Notes: generated by a model not told the origin, from the letters alone. A DNA stretch of 48,145 nucleotides from Lachnospiraceae bacterium (GCA_009911035.1 QXWO01000049.1:1-48145), one strand, 5' to 3'; shown: positions 9,026 to 17,129, counted from the stretch's first letter. A program made the numbers and translations.

Positions 9026-9049
9026 AAAAGCCGGGTTTTCCCGGCTTTT
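9026..9049. terminator. Bidirectional intrinsic terminator
   Basis: There is a perfect 10-bp inverted repeat, AAAAGCCGGG then a TTTT loop then CCCGGCTTTT. The A-tract on one side and T-tract on the other let it stop transcripts from both the DUF5722 gene (plus) and the DUF4364 gene (minus). Confidence 0.85.
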
Positions 9050-9087
9050 GGCGTATTCGGATGTTGCGCAAAGAAAAAATGGAATGT

Positions 9088-9600
9088 CTAGAAAAGCTGG
9101 CCAATCAGGTATTGGTAGATTTCCTGGTTTTTGCGCTGCCAGTTATCGCAGATAGAGGCGGCTGTTTCCTCCAGGGGGACGGACAGGGTCATGTCAATCA
9201 GGTTGATGCCTTTGTCTTTTGCCGTTAAGTGGGCCTCGTATTCGCCGGAGGCGGATTTGTAGTAGTCTGCAACAATGGAGGCTTCATTGCGCAGTTTTAT
9301 TTCATTTTCACGGAAGAAGTCATTGATATCAGTTTTGATACTGGGGTTTATCTGATTGCCGAAAAAGGCCAGTGTTTCTGCTCCCTCGTCTGTAAGGCTT
9401 AGGTGGGTGCGGCTGTGGGTGGAATGAGCAAGAACCAGTCCTGCGTCAATTAATTCACCGATGGCCTGCTGGAGGGTGAGGAAGTTGGTATACTCCTTTT
9501 CCAGAATAAATTCGCTGATTTGGGATTTGGTTAAAGGAAAGTCCGCCCATCTTAACATATAAAGAATAATCAGTTTATATAAAGTCAATGAATCGTGCAT
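9088..9600 (-). CDS. DUF4364 family protein (winged-helix-like)
   Basis: This is a 170-residue cytoplasmic protein typical of Clostridia. The N-terminal 75 residues ('LTLYKLIILYMLRWADFPLTKSQISEFIL' … 'LVLAHSTHSRTHLSLTDEGAETL') have the pattern of a winged helix DNA-binding domain. The C-terminal half is mixed alpha/beta of unknown role. It is the last gene of a minus-strand group behind malic enzyme and a radical SAM protein, 78 bases after the latter. It may be a transcription regulator, but no target is known. Confidence 0.85.
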   Translation of the reverse strand: MHDSLTLYKLIILYMLRWADFPLTKSQISEFILEKEYTNFLTLQQAIGELIDAGLVLAHSTHSRTHLSLTDEGAETLAFFGNQINPSIKTDINDFFRENEIKLRNEASIVADYYKSASGEYEAHLTAKDKGINLIDMTLSVPLEETAASICDNWQRKNQEIYQYLIGQLF

Positions 9601-9678
9601 AAATTATCATCCTTTCACAAAACCGTAATATTGCATATGCAGTTTGTGGAATCTATATAGCGCATCCACTTTATGATG

Positions 9679-10689
9679 TCAGCCTGCAAAATGTTTTCCC
9701 TGAAAAGAGCCGCGCTTTTTCATCTCCTGATGCAGTGAATTCAGCACAAAACGCTTGTCAGCGCTCCAGAGAGGGAAAAGCAGCAGGGATTTCGGGGCAT
9801 CGCCGGTTACCCGGTGAATAACGATACCGGGGCGGAGCCGTTCCAGACAGGCAATCAGCGTATCCAGATATTCTTCCGGGGAGGCGAAAGAGCCACAGCC
9901 CGAAGGCGTTTTCTTCCACATGGTTCCAAGGTCAGTGCCTTTCAGAATGTGGAGAAGCTGCAGTTTGACGCCCTGCACATTTTTTGTGTTTAGATAGTCC
10001 ATGGAGGCAAGCATATGGGAAAGGTCTTCGCCGGGAAGTCCTAAAATCATGTGGACAATGACGGGAATATCCCCCTGCTCCAGCCTGCAAAGCCCCTCAT
10101 CAAAGCAGGGTAAGGAATAGCCCCGCCGGATCAAGGAAGCAGTGGGCTGGTGGATTGTCTGGAGCCCTAGTTCCACCCATATAAATTTGTCAGGATATTC
10201 TTTTTTCAGGCGGATCAAAAGCTCCATCACTGGTCTGGGAAGGCAGTCCGGTCTGGTAGCAATGGAAATGCCTGCTGCAGAAGGCATGGAAAGAGCCGCC
10301 CGGTATATTTTTTCCAGATAAGGGACGGGCCCGTAGGTGTTGGTATATGCCTGAAAATAGGCGATGAAACGGCTGCCCGTTTTTTTGCCCGATAAGGCAT
10401 TTTGGCTTATCCGGAAGGCTTCTTCTAATCTTTCTGAAATATTACCGGAAGAACTGTCCATACTTTCAATAGGAGCGGCAAAATCACCGCTTCCTCCCGC
10501 ACTGCAGAAGATGCATCCACCCTTCCCCAGGGTTCCATCCCTGTTGGGACAGGAAAGACCAGCGTTCAATGCAACTTTATATAATTTTTCACCGTAAGTG
10601 TTTTTGCAATAAGCATCCAGGGAGTAGTAGGGCTTCCCGTGCCAGTTGACGGAAGTGGTCCGCTGAATCTGAATCGTGTTTTTATTCAT
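9679..10689 (-). CDS. TIGR01212 family radical SAM protein (YhcC-like)
   Basis: This 336-residue radical SAM protein carries its cluster cysteines as C47-x11-C59-x2-C62 in 'GLSCPNRDGTLGKGGCIFC', the spacing of the TIGR01212/YhcC family rather than the classic CxxxCxxC. Family hallmarks such as 'FIAYFQAYTNTYGPV' and 'VIVHMILGLPGED' follow. The reaction is not firmly established for the family; a role in RNA modification has been discussed. It begins eight bases after the malic enzyme stop with no clear ribosome binding site, so coupled translation is likely. Confidence 0.92.
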   Translation of the reverse strand: MNKNTIQIQRTTSVNWHGKPYYSLDAYCKNTYGEKLYKVALNAGLSCPNRDGTLGKGGCIFCSAGGSGDFAAPIESMDSSSGNISERLEEAFRISQNALSGKKTGSRFIAYFQAYTNTYGPVPYLEKIYRAALSMPSAAGISIATRPDCLPRPVMELLIRLKKEYPDKFIWVELGLQTIHQPTASLIRRGYSLPCFDEGLCRLEQGDIPVIVHMILGLPGEDLSHMLASMDYLNTKNVQGVKLQLLHILKGTDLGTMWKKTPSGCGSFASPEEYLDTLIACLERLRPGIVIHRVTGDAPKSLLLFPLWSADKRFVLNSLHQEMKKRGSFQGKHFAG

Positions 10690-10697
10690 GACAGAGC

Positions 10698-11849
10698 TTA
10701 TTTAATATGGGATTTGACAGCCTGGGCAACAAGTTCTGACACCTTTGGATTGAAGGCTTCCGGCATGATGTTATCCTCATTTAACTCTTCATCCGGTACA
10801 AGGGAGGCAATGGCTTTGGCTGCCGCAAGCTTCATTTCTTCTGTGATCTGCGTCGCCCGTCCTTCCAGAGCTCCTTTGAAAATACCGGGGAAAGCCACCA
10901 CATTGTTGACCTGATTAGGGAAGTCGCTGCGTCCGGTTCCGACTACCCTTGCCCCGGCAGCTTTGGCGGCATCAGGCATGATTTCGGGAACAGGGTTTGC
11001 CATAGCAAAAAGAATGGCATCCTTATTCATGGAAGAAACCATATCGGAAGTGACGATATTAGGAGCGGAAACGCCTACGAAGATGTCGGCTCCGGCAAGG
11101 GCGTCAGCCAGAGTTCCGGTCTTATTACTTAAGTTGGTAACTTCTGCCATTTTCTGCTGCATCCAGTTAAGCCCTTTTGTGTCCCTTGACACAATGCCTA
11201 CTTTGTCGCACATGATAATGTCAGGAAAACCATAGGTGAGAAGCAGTCTGGTGATGGCGACCCCGGCACTTCCTGCACCGTTTACGACAACCCGGCAGTC
11301 CTCTTTCTTTTTGCCCACGACCTTAAGGGCATTGATGATACCGGCAAGGACCACGATTGCCGTTCCGTGCTGGTCGTCATGGAAAACAGGGATATCCAGA
11401 ATTTCTTTTAGGCGTTCTTCTATTTCAAAGCATCTTGGAGCACTGATATCTTCCAGATTAATGCCGCCGAATCCGGGGGCTAAATAGGTGACTGCTTTGA
11501 TAATTTCCTCCGTGTCCTGGGTGTCAAGGCAGATGGGGACGGCATTGACACCGCCGAATTCCTTAAAGAGCACGGCTTTGCCCTCCATAACAGGCATGGC
11601 CGCATAGGGGCCGATGTTCCCAAGGCCCAGCACGGCGCTTCCGTCGGAGACGACGGCCACTGTGTTGGATTTCATGGTATATTTGTAGGCTGCTTCTTTG
11701 TCCTGCGCAATCACCTTGCATGGTTCTGCCACGCCGGGGGTGTAGGCCAGGGATAAATCCTCTCTGGATTTTACGGGCGTTTTTGATATGGTTTCAAGCT
11801 TTCCATTCCATTTTTCATGGAGTAACAACGCTATTTCATTCGTAGTCAT
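10698..11849 (-). CDS. NAD(P)-dependent malic enzyme
   Basis: This 383-residue protein is the short bacterial form of malic enzyme, converting malate to pyruvate and CO2 with reduction of NAD(P). Visible signatures are 'SLAYTPGVAEPC' and 'KYTMKSNTVAVVSDGSAVLGLG' in the catalytic domain, 'FHDDQHGTAIV' contributing metal and substrate residues, and the dinucleotide fold 'RVVVNGAGSAGVAITRLLL'. Cofactor choice cannot be decided by eye. GAGAGG precedes the ATG. It leads an apparent three-gene minus-strand unit. Confidence 0.95.
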   Translation of the reverse strand: MTTNEIALLLHEKWNGKLETISKTPVKSREDLSLAYTPGVAEPCKVIAQDKEAAYKYTMKSNTVAVVSDGSAVLGLGNIGPYAAMPVMEGKAVLFKEFGGVNAVPICLDTQDTEEIIKAVTYLAPGFGGINLEDISAPRCFEIEERLKEILDIPVFHDDQHGTAIVVLAGIINALKVVGKKKEDCRVVVNGAGSAGVAITRLLLTYGFPDIIMCDKVGIVSRDTKGLNWMQQKMAEVTNLSNKTGTLADALAGADIFVGVSAPNIVTSDMVSSMNKDAILFAMANPVPEIMPDAAKAAGARVVGTGRSDFPNQVNNVVAFPGIFKGALEGRATQITEEMKLAAAKAIASLVPDEELNEDNIMPEAFNPKVSELVAQAVKSHIK

Positions 11850-11894
11850 GGTAGTTACCTCTCTATTAGAAAATATTTTTAAAATTCTTTACCT

Positions 11895-11923
11895 ATCATA
11901 TAATATTTCGGACCTGTGTGCAA
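11895..11923 (-). promoter_or_regulatory. Sigma-A type promoter for malic enzyme
   Basis: Read on the minus strand, TTGCAC, a 17-base spacer and TATGAT lie about 46 bases upstream of the malic enzyme start. Confidence 0.6.
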
Positions 11924-12036
11924 GGAATATGATACATCAAAATTGGGAAAAAGTAATTGTACAGTGACACTGCACAGGACAGTCAGTGGCAGGACGGTGC
12001 ACCCCTGATGGCAGGGCCATCACATGAAAAACACTC

Positions 12037-12065
12037 TTTACACTGGAAAAAGTATATGTTATTAT
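12037..12065 (+). promoter_or_regulatory. Sigma-A type promoter for the DegV gene
   Basis: TTTACA, a 17-base spacer and TATTAT lie about 65 bases upstream of the DegV start. A short GATGGC/GCCATC hairpin lies just upstream at 12007-12021. Confidence 0.55.
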
Positions 12066-12130
12066 AAGTAGTAATAAAAACTACATACAGTGGTTATTAA
12101 TAAACATATGAAATGGTTTCGGAGGTTATT

Positions 12131-12967
12131 ATGAGTTATAAAATTGTGGCAGACAGTTGTTGTGAATTTCCCGATGCGTGGAAGGGAGATTCCAGGTATC
12201 AAAATGTTCCCCTTGAACTTATGGTGGAAGACGAGGTAATTGTTGATGATGAAACTTTTGACCAGGCTCAGTTTTTAAAGAAGGTCGCCGCTTCCCCCAA
12301 GTGTCCCAAGTCTGCCTGTCCCTCTCCGGAAAAGTATATGGAGTCCTATCAGACACAGGCAGAGAATGTATTTGTGTTTACACTTTCCGGCAAGCTGAGC
12401 GGAAGCTTCAACAGCGCAGAACTTGGCAAAAAGCTGTACCATGAAAAGTTTGGCAGTAAAAACATTTTTGTATGTGACTCGGAATCTGCAAGCTGTGGGG
12501 AAACCCAGCTGGCAATGAAGGCTGTGGAATGGTCAGAAGCAGGGCTGCCCTTTGAAGAGATCTGTAAAAAGCTTACAGAATACAGGGATAATATGAACAC
12601 GTATTTTGTTCTTGATAATTTGGAGACGCTCCGCAAAAACGGACGTCTGTCCGGGGTCAAAGCAATGGTGGCGTCAACCTTAAGCATCAAACCTGTGATG
12701 GGGGCAGATAAGGGTGAGATCATCCAGCTTGGCCAGGCAATCGGAATTAAGAAGGCCCTTGCGAAGATGGCGGAGGTGGTGGCTAAAGAAGCGGTCCGTC
12801 CGGAAGAAAAAGCGCTCATGATTACCCACTGCAATTGCCGGGAACGGGCGGAAGGTCTTAAGGAAATGGTGCTTGCCAAAATTAAAGTGAAAGATGTGCT
12901 GGTTATGGATACAAGAGGCGTTAGCAGCATGTATGCCAATGACGGCGGGGTGATTGTTACTTTGTAA
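12131..12967 (+). CDS. DegV family fatty-acid-binding protein
   Basis: This 278-residue DegV/FakB-like protein is soluble and binds a fatty acid, in well-studied members handing it to a fatty acid kinase. It has the family opening 'YKIVADSCCEFPDAW', the loop 'VFVFTLSGKLSGSFNSAELG' and the C-terminal domain beginning near 'RKNGRLSGVKAMVASTLSIKPVM'. The ATG at 12131 is chosen over the one at 12113 because GGAGG sits just ahead of it. The gene is monocistronic, with its own promoter and a strong terminator. No kinase partner is in the window. Confidence 0.93.
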   Translation: MSYKIVADSCCEFPDAWKGDSRYQNVPLELMVEDEVIVDDETFDQAQFLKKVAASPKCPKSACPSPEKYMESYQTQAENVFVFTLSGKLSGSFNSAELGKKLYHEKFGSKNIFVCDSESASCGETQLAMKAVEWSEAGLPFEEICKKLTEYRDNMNTYFVLDNLETLRKNGRLSGVKAMVASTLSIKPVMGADKGEIIQLGQAIGIKKALAKMAEVVAKEAVRPEEKALMITHCNCRERAEGLKEMVLAKIKVKDVLVMDTRGVSSMYANDGGVIVTL

Positions 12968-12985
12968 ATTATGGATGCATATAGA

Positions 12986-13045
12986 AGACCACACGAACTG
13001 TGTCAGTGTGCGGATAGCAGACACAGGGGCGTATGGTCTTTTTTA
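12986..13045 (+). terminator. Intrinsic terminator after the DegV gene
   Basis: An outer stem AGACCA…TGGTCT (12986-12991 with 13034-13039) encloses an inner perfect stem CTGTGTC/GACACAG (12998-13004 with 13020-13026) and is followed by a six-T run. Confidence 0.8.
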
Positions 13046-13121
13046 TTACAATAAGCTGTCTCGCGGAGCGTGGCAGCGTTTGTTGCTATAAGCTGTCTCG
13101 CGGAGCGTGGCAGCGTTTGTT
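13046..13121 (+). repeat. Tandem pair of the dispersed palindromic repeat, with a 34-bp exact duplication
   Basis: The same 34 bases occur at 13051-13084 and 13088-13121 (period 37), beginning ATAAGCTGTCTCGCGGAGCG and ending TGGCAGCGTTTGTT. Each unit folds on itself: GCTGTC-T-CGC, a GGA loop, then GCG-T-GGCAGC. These are the most regular copies of a family seen at seven places in the window. Confidence 0.9.
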
Positions 13122-13127
13122 CTTTCG

Positions 13128-13421
13128 CTAGATAAAGGAAATTTCCACAGGCGCATTCATAATTGCAGCAACAAGGATGATTTGCAGGATTAAGATAAAA
13201 GGCATTCCATAGACGAAGCTGAAATGTTTTGTTTTATGGCGAAAAGCATACATTCCAATAATGGAACCTATGCTTCCGCCGATAATTGCTACGATAAAAA
13301 GGGTTGCTTCCGGTATACGGAAGGCCCTTTTTTTCGCTTTATGTTTATCAATGCCCATGAGGGCGAACCCAATCAGGTTGATTGCTGCAAAATATGATGA
13401 CAAAAGTGTGATTACATCCAT
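13128..13421 (-). CDS. DUF1294 domain membrane protein
   Basis: This roughly 97-residue membrane protein has the DUF1294 signature: 'FALMGIDKHKAKKRAFRIPEATLF', then 'GGSIGSIIGMYAFRHKTKH', then a terminal hydrophobic segment ('FILILQIILVAAIMNA'). Three or four membrane segments are visible. Its function is unknown. The internal ATG at 13421 is preferred because the longer frame (to 13466) would overlap argG and lacks a site of its own; AGGAGG lies 12 bases before 13421. It follows argG on the same strand by 25 bases and is probably co-transcribed with it. Confidence 0.85.
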   Translation of the reverse strand: MDVITLLSSYFAAINLIGFALMGIDKHKAKKRAFRIPEATLFIVAIIGGSIGSIIGMYAFRHKTKHFSFVYGMPFILILQIILVAAIMNAPVEISFI

Positions 13422-13446
13422 AAAAGCAGTCAGCCTCCTAACTTTC

Positions 13447-14670
13447 CTACTTTTCCAGTTCGCCAAGTTCCTGCATTTTCATTGCCCGGACTTTGGTGGA
13501 AAGGCCGAACAGGTTAATAAATCCTTCCGCGTCATGGTGGTCATACAAATCTCCCGTGGTGAAGGATGCAATGCTCTCATTATATAAGGAATAAGGAGAG
13601 GTAGTACCGGCTTTGATGATATTGCCTTTATAGAGCTTGAATTTTACTTCTCCGGTCACATACTGCTGGGTGGAAGTGATGAATGCCTGGACAGCTTCCC
13701 GTAAAGGGGAGAACCATTTGCCTTCATACACGATCTGGGCCAGCTTATTTCCCATATCCATTTTGACTGCATAGGTGTCGCGGTCAAGAATCAGTTCCTC
13801 CAACTGCTGGTGTGCTTCATAGAGAATGGTTCCGCCGGGAGTCTCGTAAACACCTCTTGACTTCATGCCTACCACACGGTTTTCCACAATGTCAACGATA
13901 CCGATGCCGTGCCTGCCGCCAAGTGCGTTGAGCTGGCGGATAATATCGGAAACCTTCATCTGCTCTCCATTGACGGAAACAGGAATACCTTTTTCAAAAG
14001 TCAGAGTGACATATTCGCCTTCTTCGGGAGCTTTTTCGGGAGTTGTACCCAGTACCAGAAGGTGCTCGAAGTTTGGCTCATTTGCAGGGTCTTCCAGTTC
14101 CAGACCTTCGTGGCTGATATGCCATAAGTTACGGTCGCGGCTGTAGCTTGAATCCGCAGAGAAGGGAAGGTCAATGCCATGGGCCTTGCAGTATTCAATT
14201 TCGGATTCACGGGAATCCAGTGTCCACTTTTCGTTTCTCCAGGCAGCAATGATCTTCAAATCAGGAGCAAGGGCTTTGATGCCCAGCTCGAAACGGATCT
14301 GGTCGTTGCCTTTTCCGGTAGCGCCATGGCAGATAGCGGCAGCCCCTTCTTTGCGGGCGATTTCTACCAGCTTCTTTGCAATAAGGGGTCTTGCCATGGA
14401 GGTGCCAAGGAGATATTTGTTTTCATATACGGCATGGGCCTGCACACAGGGCATGATATACTCGTCACAGAACTCATCTGTTACATCCAGTATGTATAAT
14501 TTTTCAGCGCCGCAAAACTTTGCCCGTTCCTCAAGGCCGTCCAGTTCTTCGCCCTGTCCGCAGTCGATGCAGACACAAATTACATCATAATTAAAATTTT
14601 CTTTCAGCCAGGGGATGATTGCTGTGGTGTCAAGTCCCCCGGAATACGCTAAAACGACTTTTTCTTTCAT
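13447..14670 (-). CDS. argG: Argininosuccinate synthase
   Basis: This 407-residue enzyme joins citrulline and aspartate with ATP to form argininosuccinate, the penultimate step of arginine synthesis. The ATP-binding P-loop-like motif 'AYSGGLDTT' is at residues 8-16. 'CHGATGKGNDQIRFELG' and 'EYCKAHGIDLPFS' are characteristic. The start at 14670 is set by GAGG and family length; the frame is open further upstream but only into the structured leader. It is divergent from the argC operon and separated from it by a 443-base regulatory region. argF and argH, needed on either side of this step, are elsewhere. Confidence 0.97.
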   Translation of the reverse strand: MKEKVVLAYSGGLDTTAIIPWLKENFNYDVICVCIDCGQGEELDGLEERAKFCGAEKLYILDVTDEFCDEYIMPCVQAHAVYENKYLLGTSMARPLIAKKLVEIARKEGAAAICHGATGKGNDQIRFELGIKALAPDLKIIAAWRNEKWTLDSRESEIEYCKAHGIDLPFSADSSYSRDRNLWHISHEGLELEDPANEPNFEHLLVLGTTPEKAPEEGEYVTLTFEKGIPVSVNGEQMKVSDIIRQLNALGGRHGIGIVDIVENRVVGMKSRGVYETPGGTILYEAHQQLEELILDRDTYAVKMDMGNKLAQIVYEGKWFSPLREAVQAFITSTQQYVTGEVKFKLYKGNIIKAGTTSPYSLYNESIASFTTGDLYDHHDAEGFINLFGLSTKVRAMKMQELGELEK

Positions 14671-14700
14671 AATTAACCTCATTTCTGCGCTGCCCCGAAG

Positions 14701-14768
14701 CCCGGCTTTGCCGGAACCGCTGCACACCAGAGCCTGTAGCGCAGCGCTGGCACAGACTCTTTCCGGCA
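14701..14768 (-). promoter_or_regulatory. Structured argG leader with two mutually exclusive hairpins
   Basis: In the argG transcript an 8-bp stem (TGCCGGAA/TTCCGGCA, 14761-14768 with 14709-14716) encloses a 9-bp stem (AGAGTCTGT/ACAGGCTCT, 14752-14760 with 14729-14737). The 3' arm of the outer stem overlaps an alternative hairpin CCGGC-AAA-GCCGG (14714-14710 with 14706-14702). The structure ends about 30 bases before the start codon. No T-run follows the small hairpin, so it is not a simple attenuator. Confidence 0.45.
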
Positions 14769-14894
14769 GGAAGAACCTTTCATGCCGGATGCGTTCTATC
14801 TGACAATATACAACAAAGCTGTGGGAAATGCAAGACCAATCTTTGCATAAATAAAGAAACAATTTAGGGATTATTCTATAAAAATAAAAACATA

Positions 14895-14931
14895 TTGCAT
14901 ATTATTCGATATATATGTATAATAATACAGC
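14895..14931 (+). promoter_or_regulatory. argC operon promoter overlapped by an ArgR-type ARG box
   Basis: TTGCAT (14895-14900), a 17-base spacer and TATAAT (14918-14923) form a good promoter directed at argC. TATGTATAATAATACAGC (14914-14931) matches the ARG-box consensus TNTGNATWWWWATNCANA at all but the final position and covers the -10. A weaker second box core (TGCATATTATTCGA, 14896-14909) is centred 20 bases upstream, the spacing at which ArgR hexamers bind paired boxes. Repression by ArgR with arginine is inferred. Confidence 0.65.
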
Positions 14932-15113
14932 GTAAAAACTTTTTTACTTTATTATTGAGATTTTGGGCGGCAGATAGTATGATTGATTAGAGTATTTTTA
15001 AAACATGCTCTGGTATAAGATACAAGCAGGCGGCCGGGACATTACAAGTCTGAAACGCGAAGCAGGAGTTTTATCCGGCCGGTGTAAAGAACGCTGCTGT
15101 ATGGAGGAAGATT

Positions 15114-16061
15114 ATGAAAACGAAAATTTTTATTGATGGAAGCGAAGGCACGACAGGCTTAAGGATTCATGAGCGCTTTGCAGCACGGGATGATATTGAA
15201 CTGATTACGATTGATTCAGAAAAGCGGAAAGACACCCAGGAGAGAGGGCGTCTGATCAATGAGTCTGACATTACTTTCCTGTGCCTGCCCGACGATGCGG
15301 CAAGGGAATCCGTAAGTCTTGTTAGAAATGACCATGTGAAAATTATAGATACTTCCACAGCCCACAGGACGGAAGACGGGTGGGCTTATGGGTTCCCGGA
15401 GCTCTCCGGCACCCACAGGCAGAAGATCAGGGAAGGAAAGCGGATTGCGGTTCCGGGATGTTATGCCACAGGATTCATCTCGCTTATTTATCCCCTGGTA
15501 TCGGAAGGGGTACTTCCCAAAGATTATCCGGTTTCAGCCTTTGCCTTATCCGGCTACAGCGGAGCAGGCAAAAAGACCATAGGAGTTTACGAGGCCCCGG
15601 AGCGGGATAAGGAGCTTGACGCCCCGAGAGAATATGCCCTGACCCAGAAACATAAGCATTTAAAGGAAATGCAGAAAGTTACGGGACTTGCACGGGCGCC
15701 GCTGTTTTCTCCTATTATATGCGATTACTATAGCGGGATGCTGCTGACCGCGCCTTTTTATGCGGACATGCTGTCCGGCGGCCAGACGCCGGAGAAGGTA
15801 CATGGGCTTTTGGAAGCGTATTATAAGAATGAGCCTTTTATAAAGGTAATGCCTTTTGGGAAAGAAGCGGATTTTGGCGGCTTCCTTGCGGGGAATGCCT
15901 GCGCGGGCTGGGATGGTCTGGAAATTTACGTGACGGGCAATGAAGACAGGATCTTGGTAACTTCCCGGTTTGACAATTTAGGAAAAGGCGCCTCCGGCGG
16001 GGCTGTCCAGTGTATGAATATTGTGCTGGGATGCAGGGAGGACAAGGGACTGAATTTATGA
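15114..16061 (+). CDS. argC: N-acetyl-gamma-glutamyl-phosphate reductase, type 2
   Basis: This NADPH-dependent enzyme reduces N-acetylglutamyl phosphate to the semialdehyde, the third step to ornithine. At 315 residues it is the shorter, type 2 form. It begins with the Rossmann motif 'KIFIDGSEGTTGLRI' and has the catalytic cysteine C116 in 'PGCYATG', with 'FALSGYSGAGKKTIG' following. It is the first gene of the run argC, YbaK-like, GNAT, argJ, argB, argD, and overlaps the next gene by four bases (ATGA). Confidence 0.96.
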   Translation: MKTKIFIDGSEGTTGLRIHERFAARDDIELITIDSEKRKDTQERGRLINESDITFLCLPDDAARESVSLVRNDHVKIIDTSTAHRTEDGWAYGFPELSGTHRQKIREGKRIAVPGCYATGFISLIYPLVSEGVLPKDYPVSAFALSGYSGAGKKTIGVYEAPERDKELDAPREYALTQKHKHLKEMQKVTGLARAPLFSPIICDYYSGMLLTAPFYADMLSGGQTPEKVHGLLEAYYKNEPFIKVMPFGKEADFGGFLAGNACAGWDGLEIYVTGNEDRILVTSRFDNLGKGASGGAVQCMNIVLGCREDKGLNL

Positions 16062-16636
16062 ATAAATTGATACATGATACCACCCTTTACGAGGACATTC
16101 CAAGTAAAGAGGGGCGGCTTCAAAGAGAGATGGCAGTATATGAGCTTTTAGAAAAACTTTCCATACCTTTTAAGAGGATGGATCATGAACCTATGGCTAC
16201 CATAGAAGCCTGTCAGGGCGTGGATGAGCTTTTAGGGATACATATGTGCAAGAATTTGTTTTTGTGCAATTCCCAGAAGACCATCTTTTACCTGCTGATG
16301 ATGCCCGGGGAAAAGAAATTTAAAACGAAGGAGCTTTCAAAGCAGATCAACAGTGCAAGGCTTTCTTTTGCGCCGGAGGAATTTATGGAGGAGTTTCTCC
16401 ACATTGCGCCCGGAGCGGTAAGCATCATGGGGCTGATGAACGACAAAGACAACAGGGTTAACCTGCTGATCGATGAAGATGTGCTGGGGGAGGAGTTTTT
16501 AGGCTGCCACCCCTGCGTGAATACTGCCAGTCTAAAGCTTAGGACAAAGGATGTGATGGAAAAATTCCTGCCCTTTGTAAAGCATGAATACCGTACGGTG
16601 CATTTGAAAGGTGAAGATGTGGAGTCTGGGCTGTGA
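16058..16636 (+). CDS. YbaK/ProX-type aminoacyl-tRNA deacylase
   Basis: This 192-residue protein has the YbaK/prolyl-tRNA editing fold: 'FKRMDHEPMATIEACQGVDELLGIHMCKNLFLCNSQK', 'LLMMPGEKKFKTKELSKQI' and the C-terminal 'GCHPCVNTASLKLRTKDVMEKFL'. Free-standing members (ProX/PrdX) hydrolyse mischarged tRNA, typically Ala-tRNA(Pro). The start at 16058 uses the ATGA overlap with argC, so it is translationally coupled. Its position inside an arginine operon is not explained by the known function. Editing specificity cannot be read from the sequence alone. Confidence 0.88.
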   Translation: MNKLIHDTTLYEDIPSKEGRLQREMAVYELLEKLSIPFKRMDHEPMATIEACQGVDELLGIHMCKNLFLCNSQKTIFYLLMMPGEKKFKTKELSKQINSARLSFAPEEFMEEFLHIAPGAVSIMGLMNDKDNRVNLLIDEDVLGEEFLGCHPCVNTASLKLRTKDVMEKFLPFVKHEYRTVHLKGEDVESGL

Positions 16637-16682
16637 CCGCAGACACCAAATGCGCAAAAAGCAGCGCAGAAATGAGGAATTT

Positions 16683-17129
16683 ATGAATATTAGGACAATG
16701 ACCATAGAGGATTATGAAGGCGTGTACGCCCTGTGGATGAGTATTAAGGGATTTGCTATCCGCAGTCTGGATGACTCCTATGAAGGGGTGTCCCGTTTTT
16801 TAAAAAGAAATCCTTCATCAAGCGTGGTGGCGGTGGAAGAAGGGGAAATCGTGGGAAGCATCCTGTGCGGTCATGACGGGAGAAGGGGCTGTCTGTACCA
16901 TGTGTGCGTCCATGAGGATCACCGTATGCGGGGCATTGGAAAGAGCATGGTGGTATACTGCATGAAGGAACTGGAAAAAGAGCAGATCAGCAAAGTGTCG
17001 CTGATCGCCTTTACGAAAAATGATATTGGAAATGCTTTCTGGAAAGAAATCGGATGGACCAGAAGGGAAGATCTGAATTATTATGATTTTGTATTGAAAA
17101 AGGAAAATATAGTCAGCTTTAACCAGTAA
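16683..17129 (+). CDS. GNAT family N-acetyltransferase
   Basis: This 148-residue acetyltransferase has the GNAT fold, with the acetyl-CoA pyrophosphate loop 'HRMRGIGKSMVVYCMKELE' (motif A) after the strand 'GCLYHVCVHED' and a C-terminal 'NAFWKEIGWTRREDLNYYDFVL'. The overall pattern resembles YpeA-like proteins. GAGGAA precedes the start. It lies between the YbaK-like gene and argJ; an N-acetylglutamate synthase role is conceivable from position, but argJ can already supply that activity. The substrate is unassigned. Confidence 0.85.
   Translation: MNIRTMTIEDYEGVYALWMSIKGFAIRSLDDSYEGVSRFLKRNPSSSVVAVEEGEIVGSILCGHDGRRGCLYHVCVHEDHRMRGIGKSMVVYCMKELEKEQISKVSLIAFTKNDIGNAFWKEIGWTRREDLNYYDFVLKKENIVSFNQ

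Larger units (their letters stand above)
14671..15113. other. Divergent argG-argC control region
   Basis: These 443 bases have no credible gene. From argG outward they hold the structured argG leader, an AT-rich stretch with the promoter and ARG box (14895-14931), a second possible promoter (extended -10 TGGTATAAG, TATAAG at 15014-15019), and a hairpin in the argC leader (GGCCGG 15032-15037 with CCGGCC 15075-15080). The argC ribosome binding site is GGAGGAAG. Confidence 0.6.

Noticed and set aside
13046-13121. Possible CRISPR-like direct repeats
   Set aside because: Only two units with a three-base linker are present; there are no spacers or cas genes, and the units are self-palindromic members of a dispersed family.
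14671-14890. T-box leader for argG
   Set aside because: The conserved T-box sequence (AGGGTGGNACCGCG-like) and a terminator T-run are absent.
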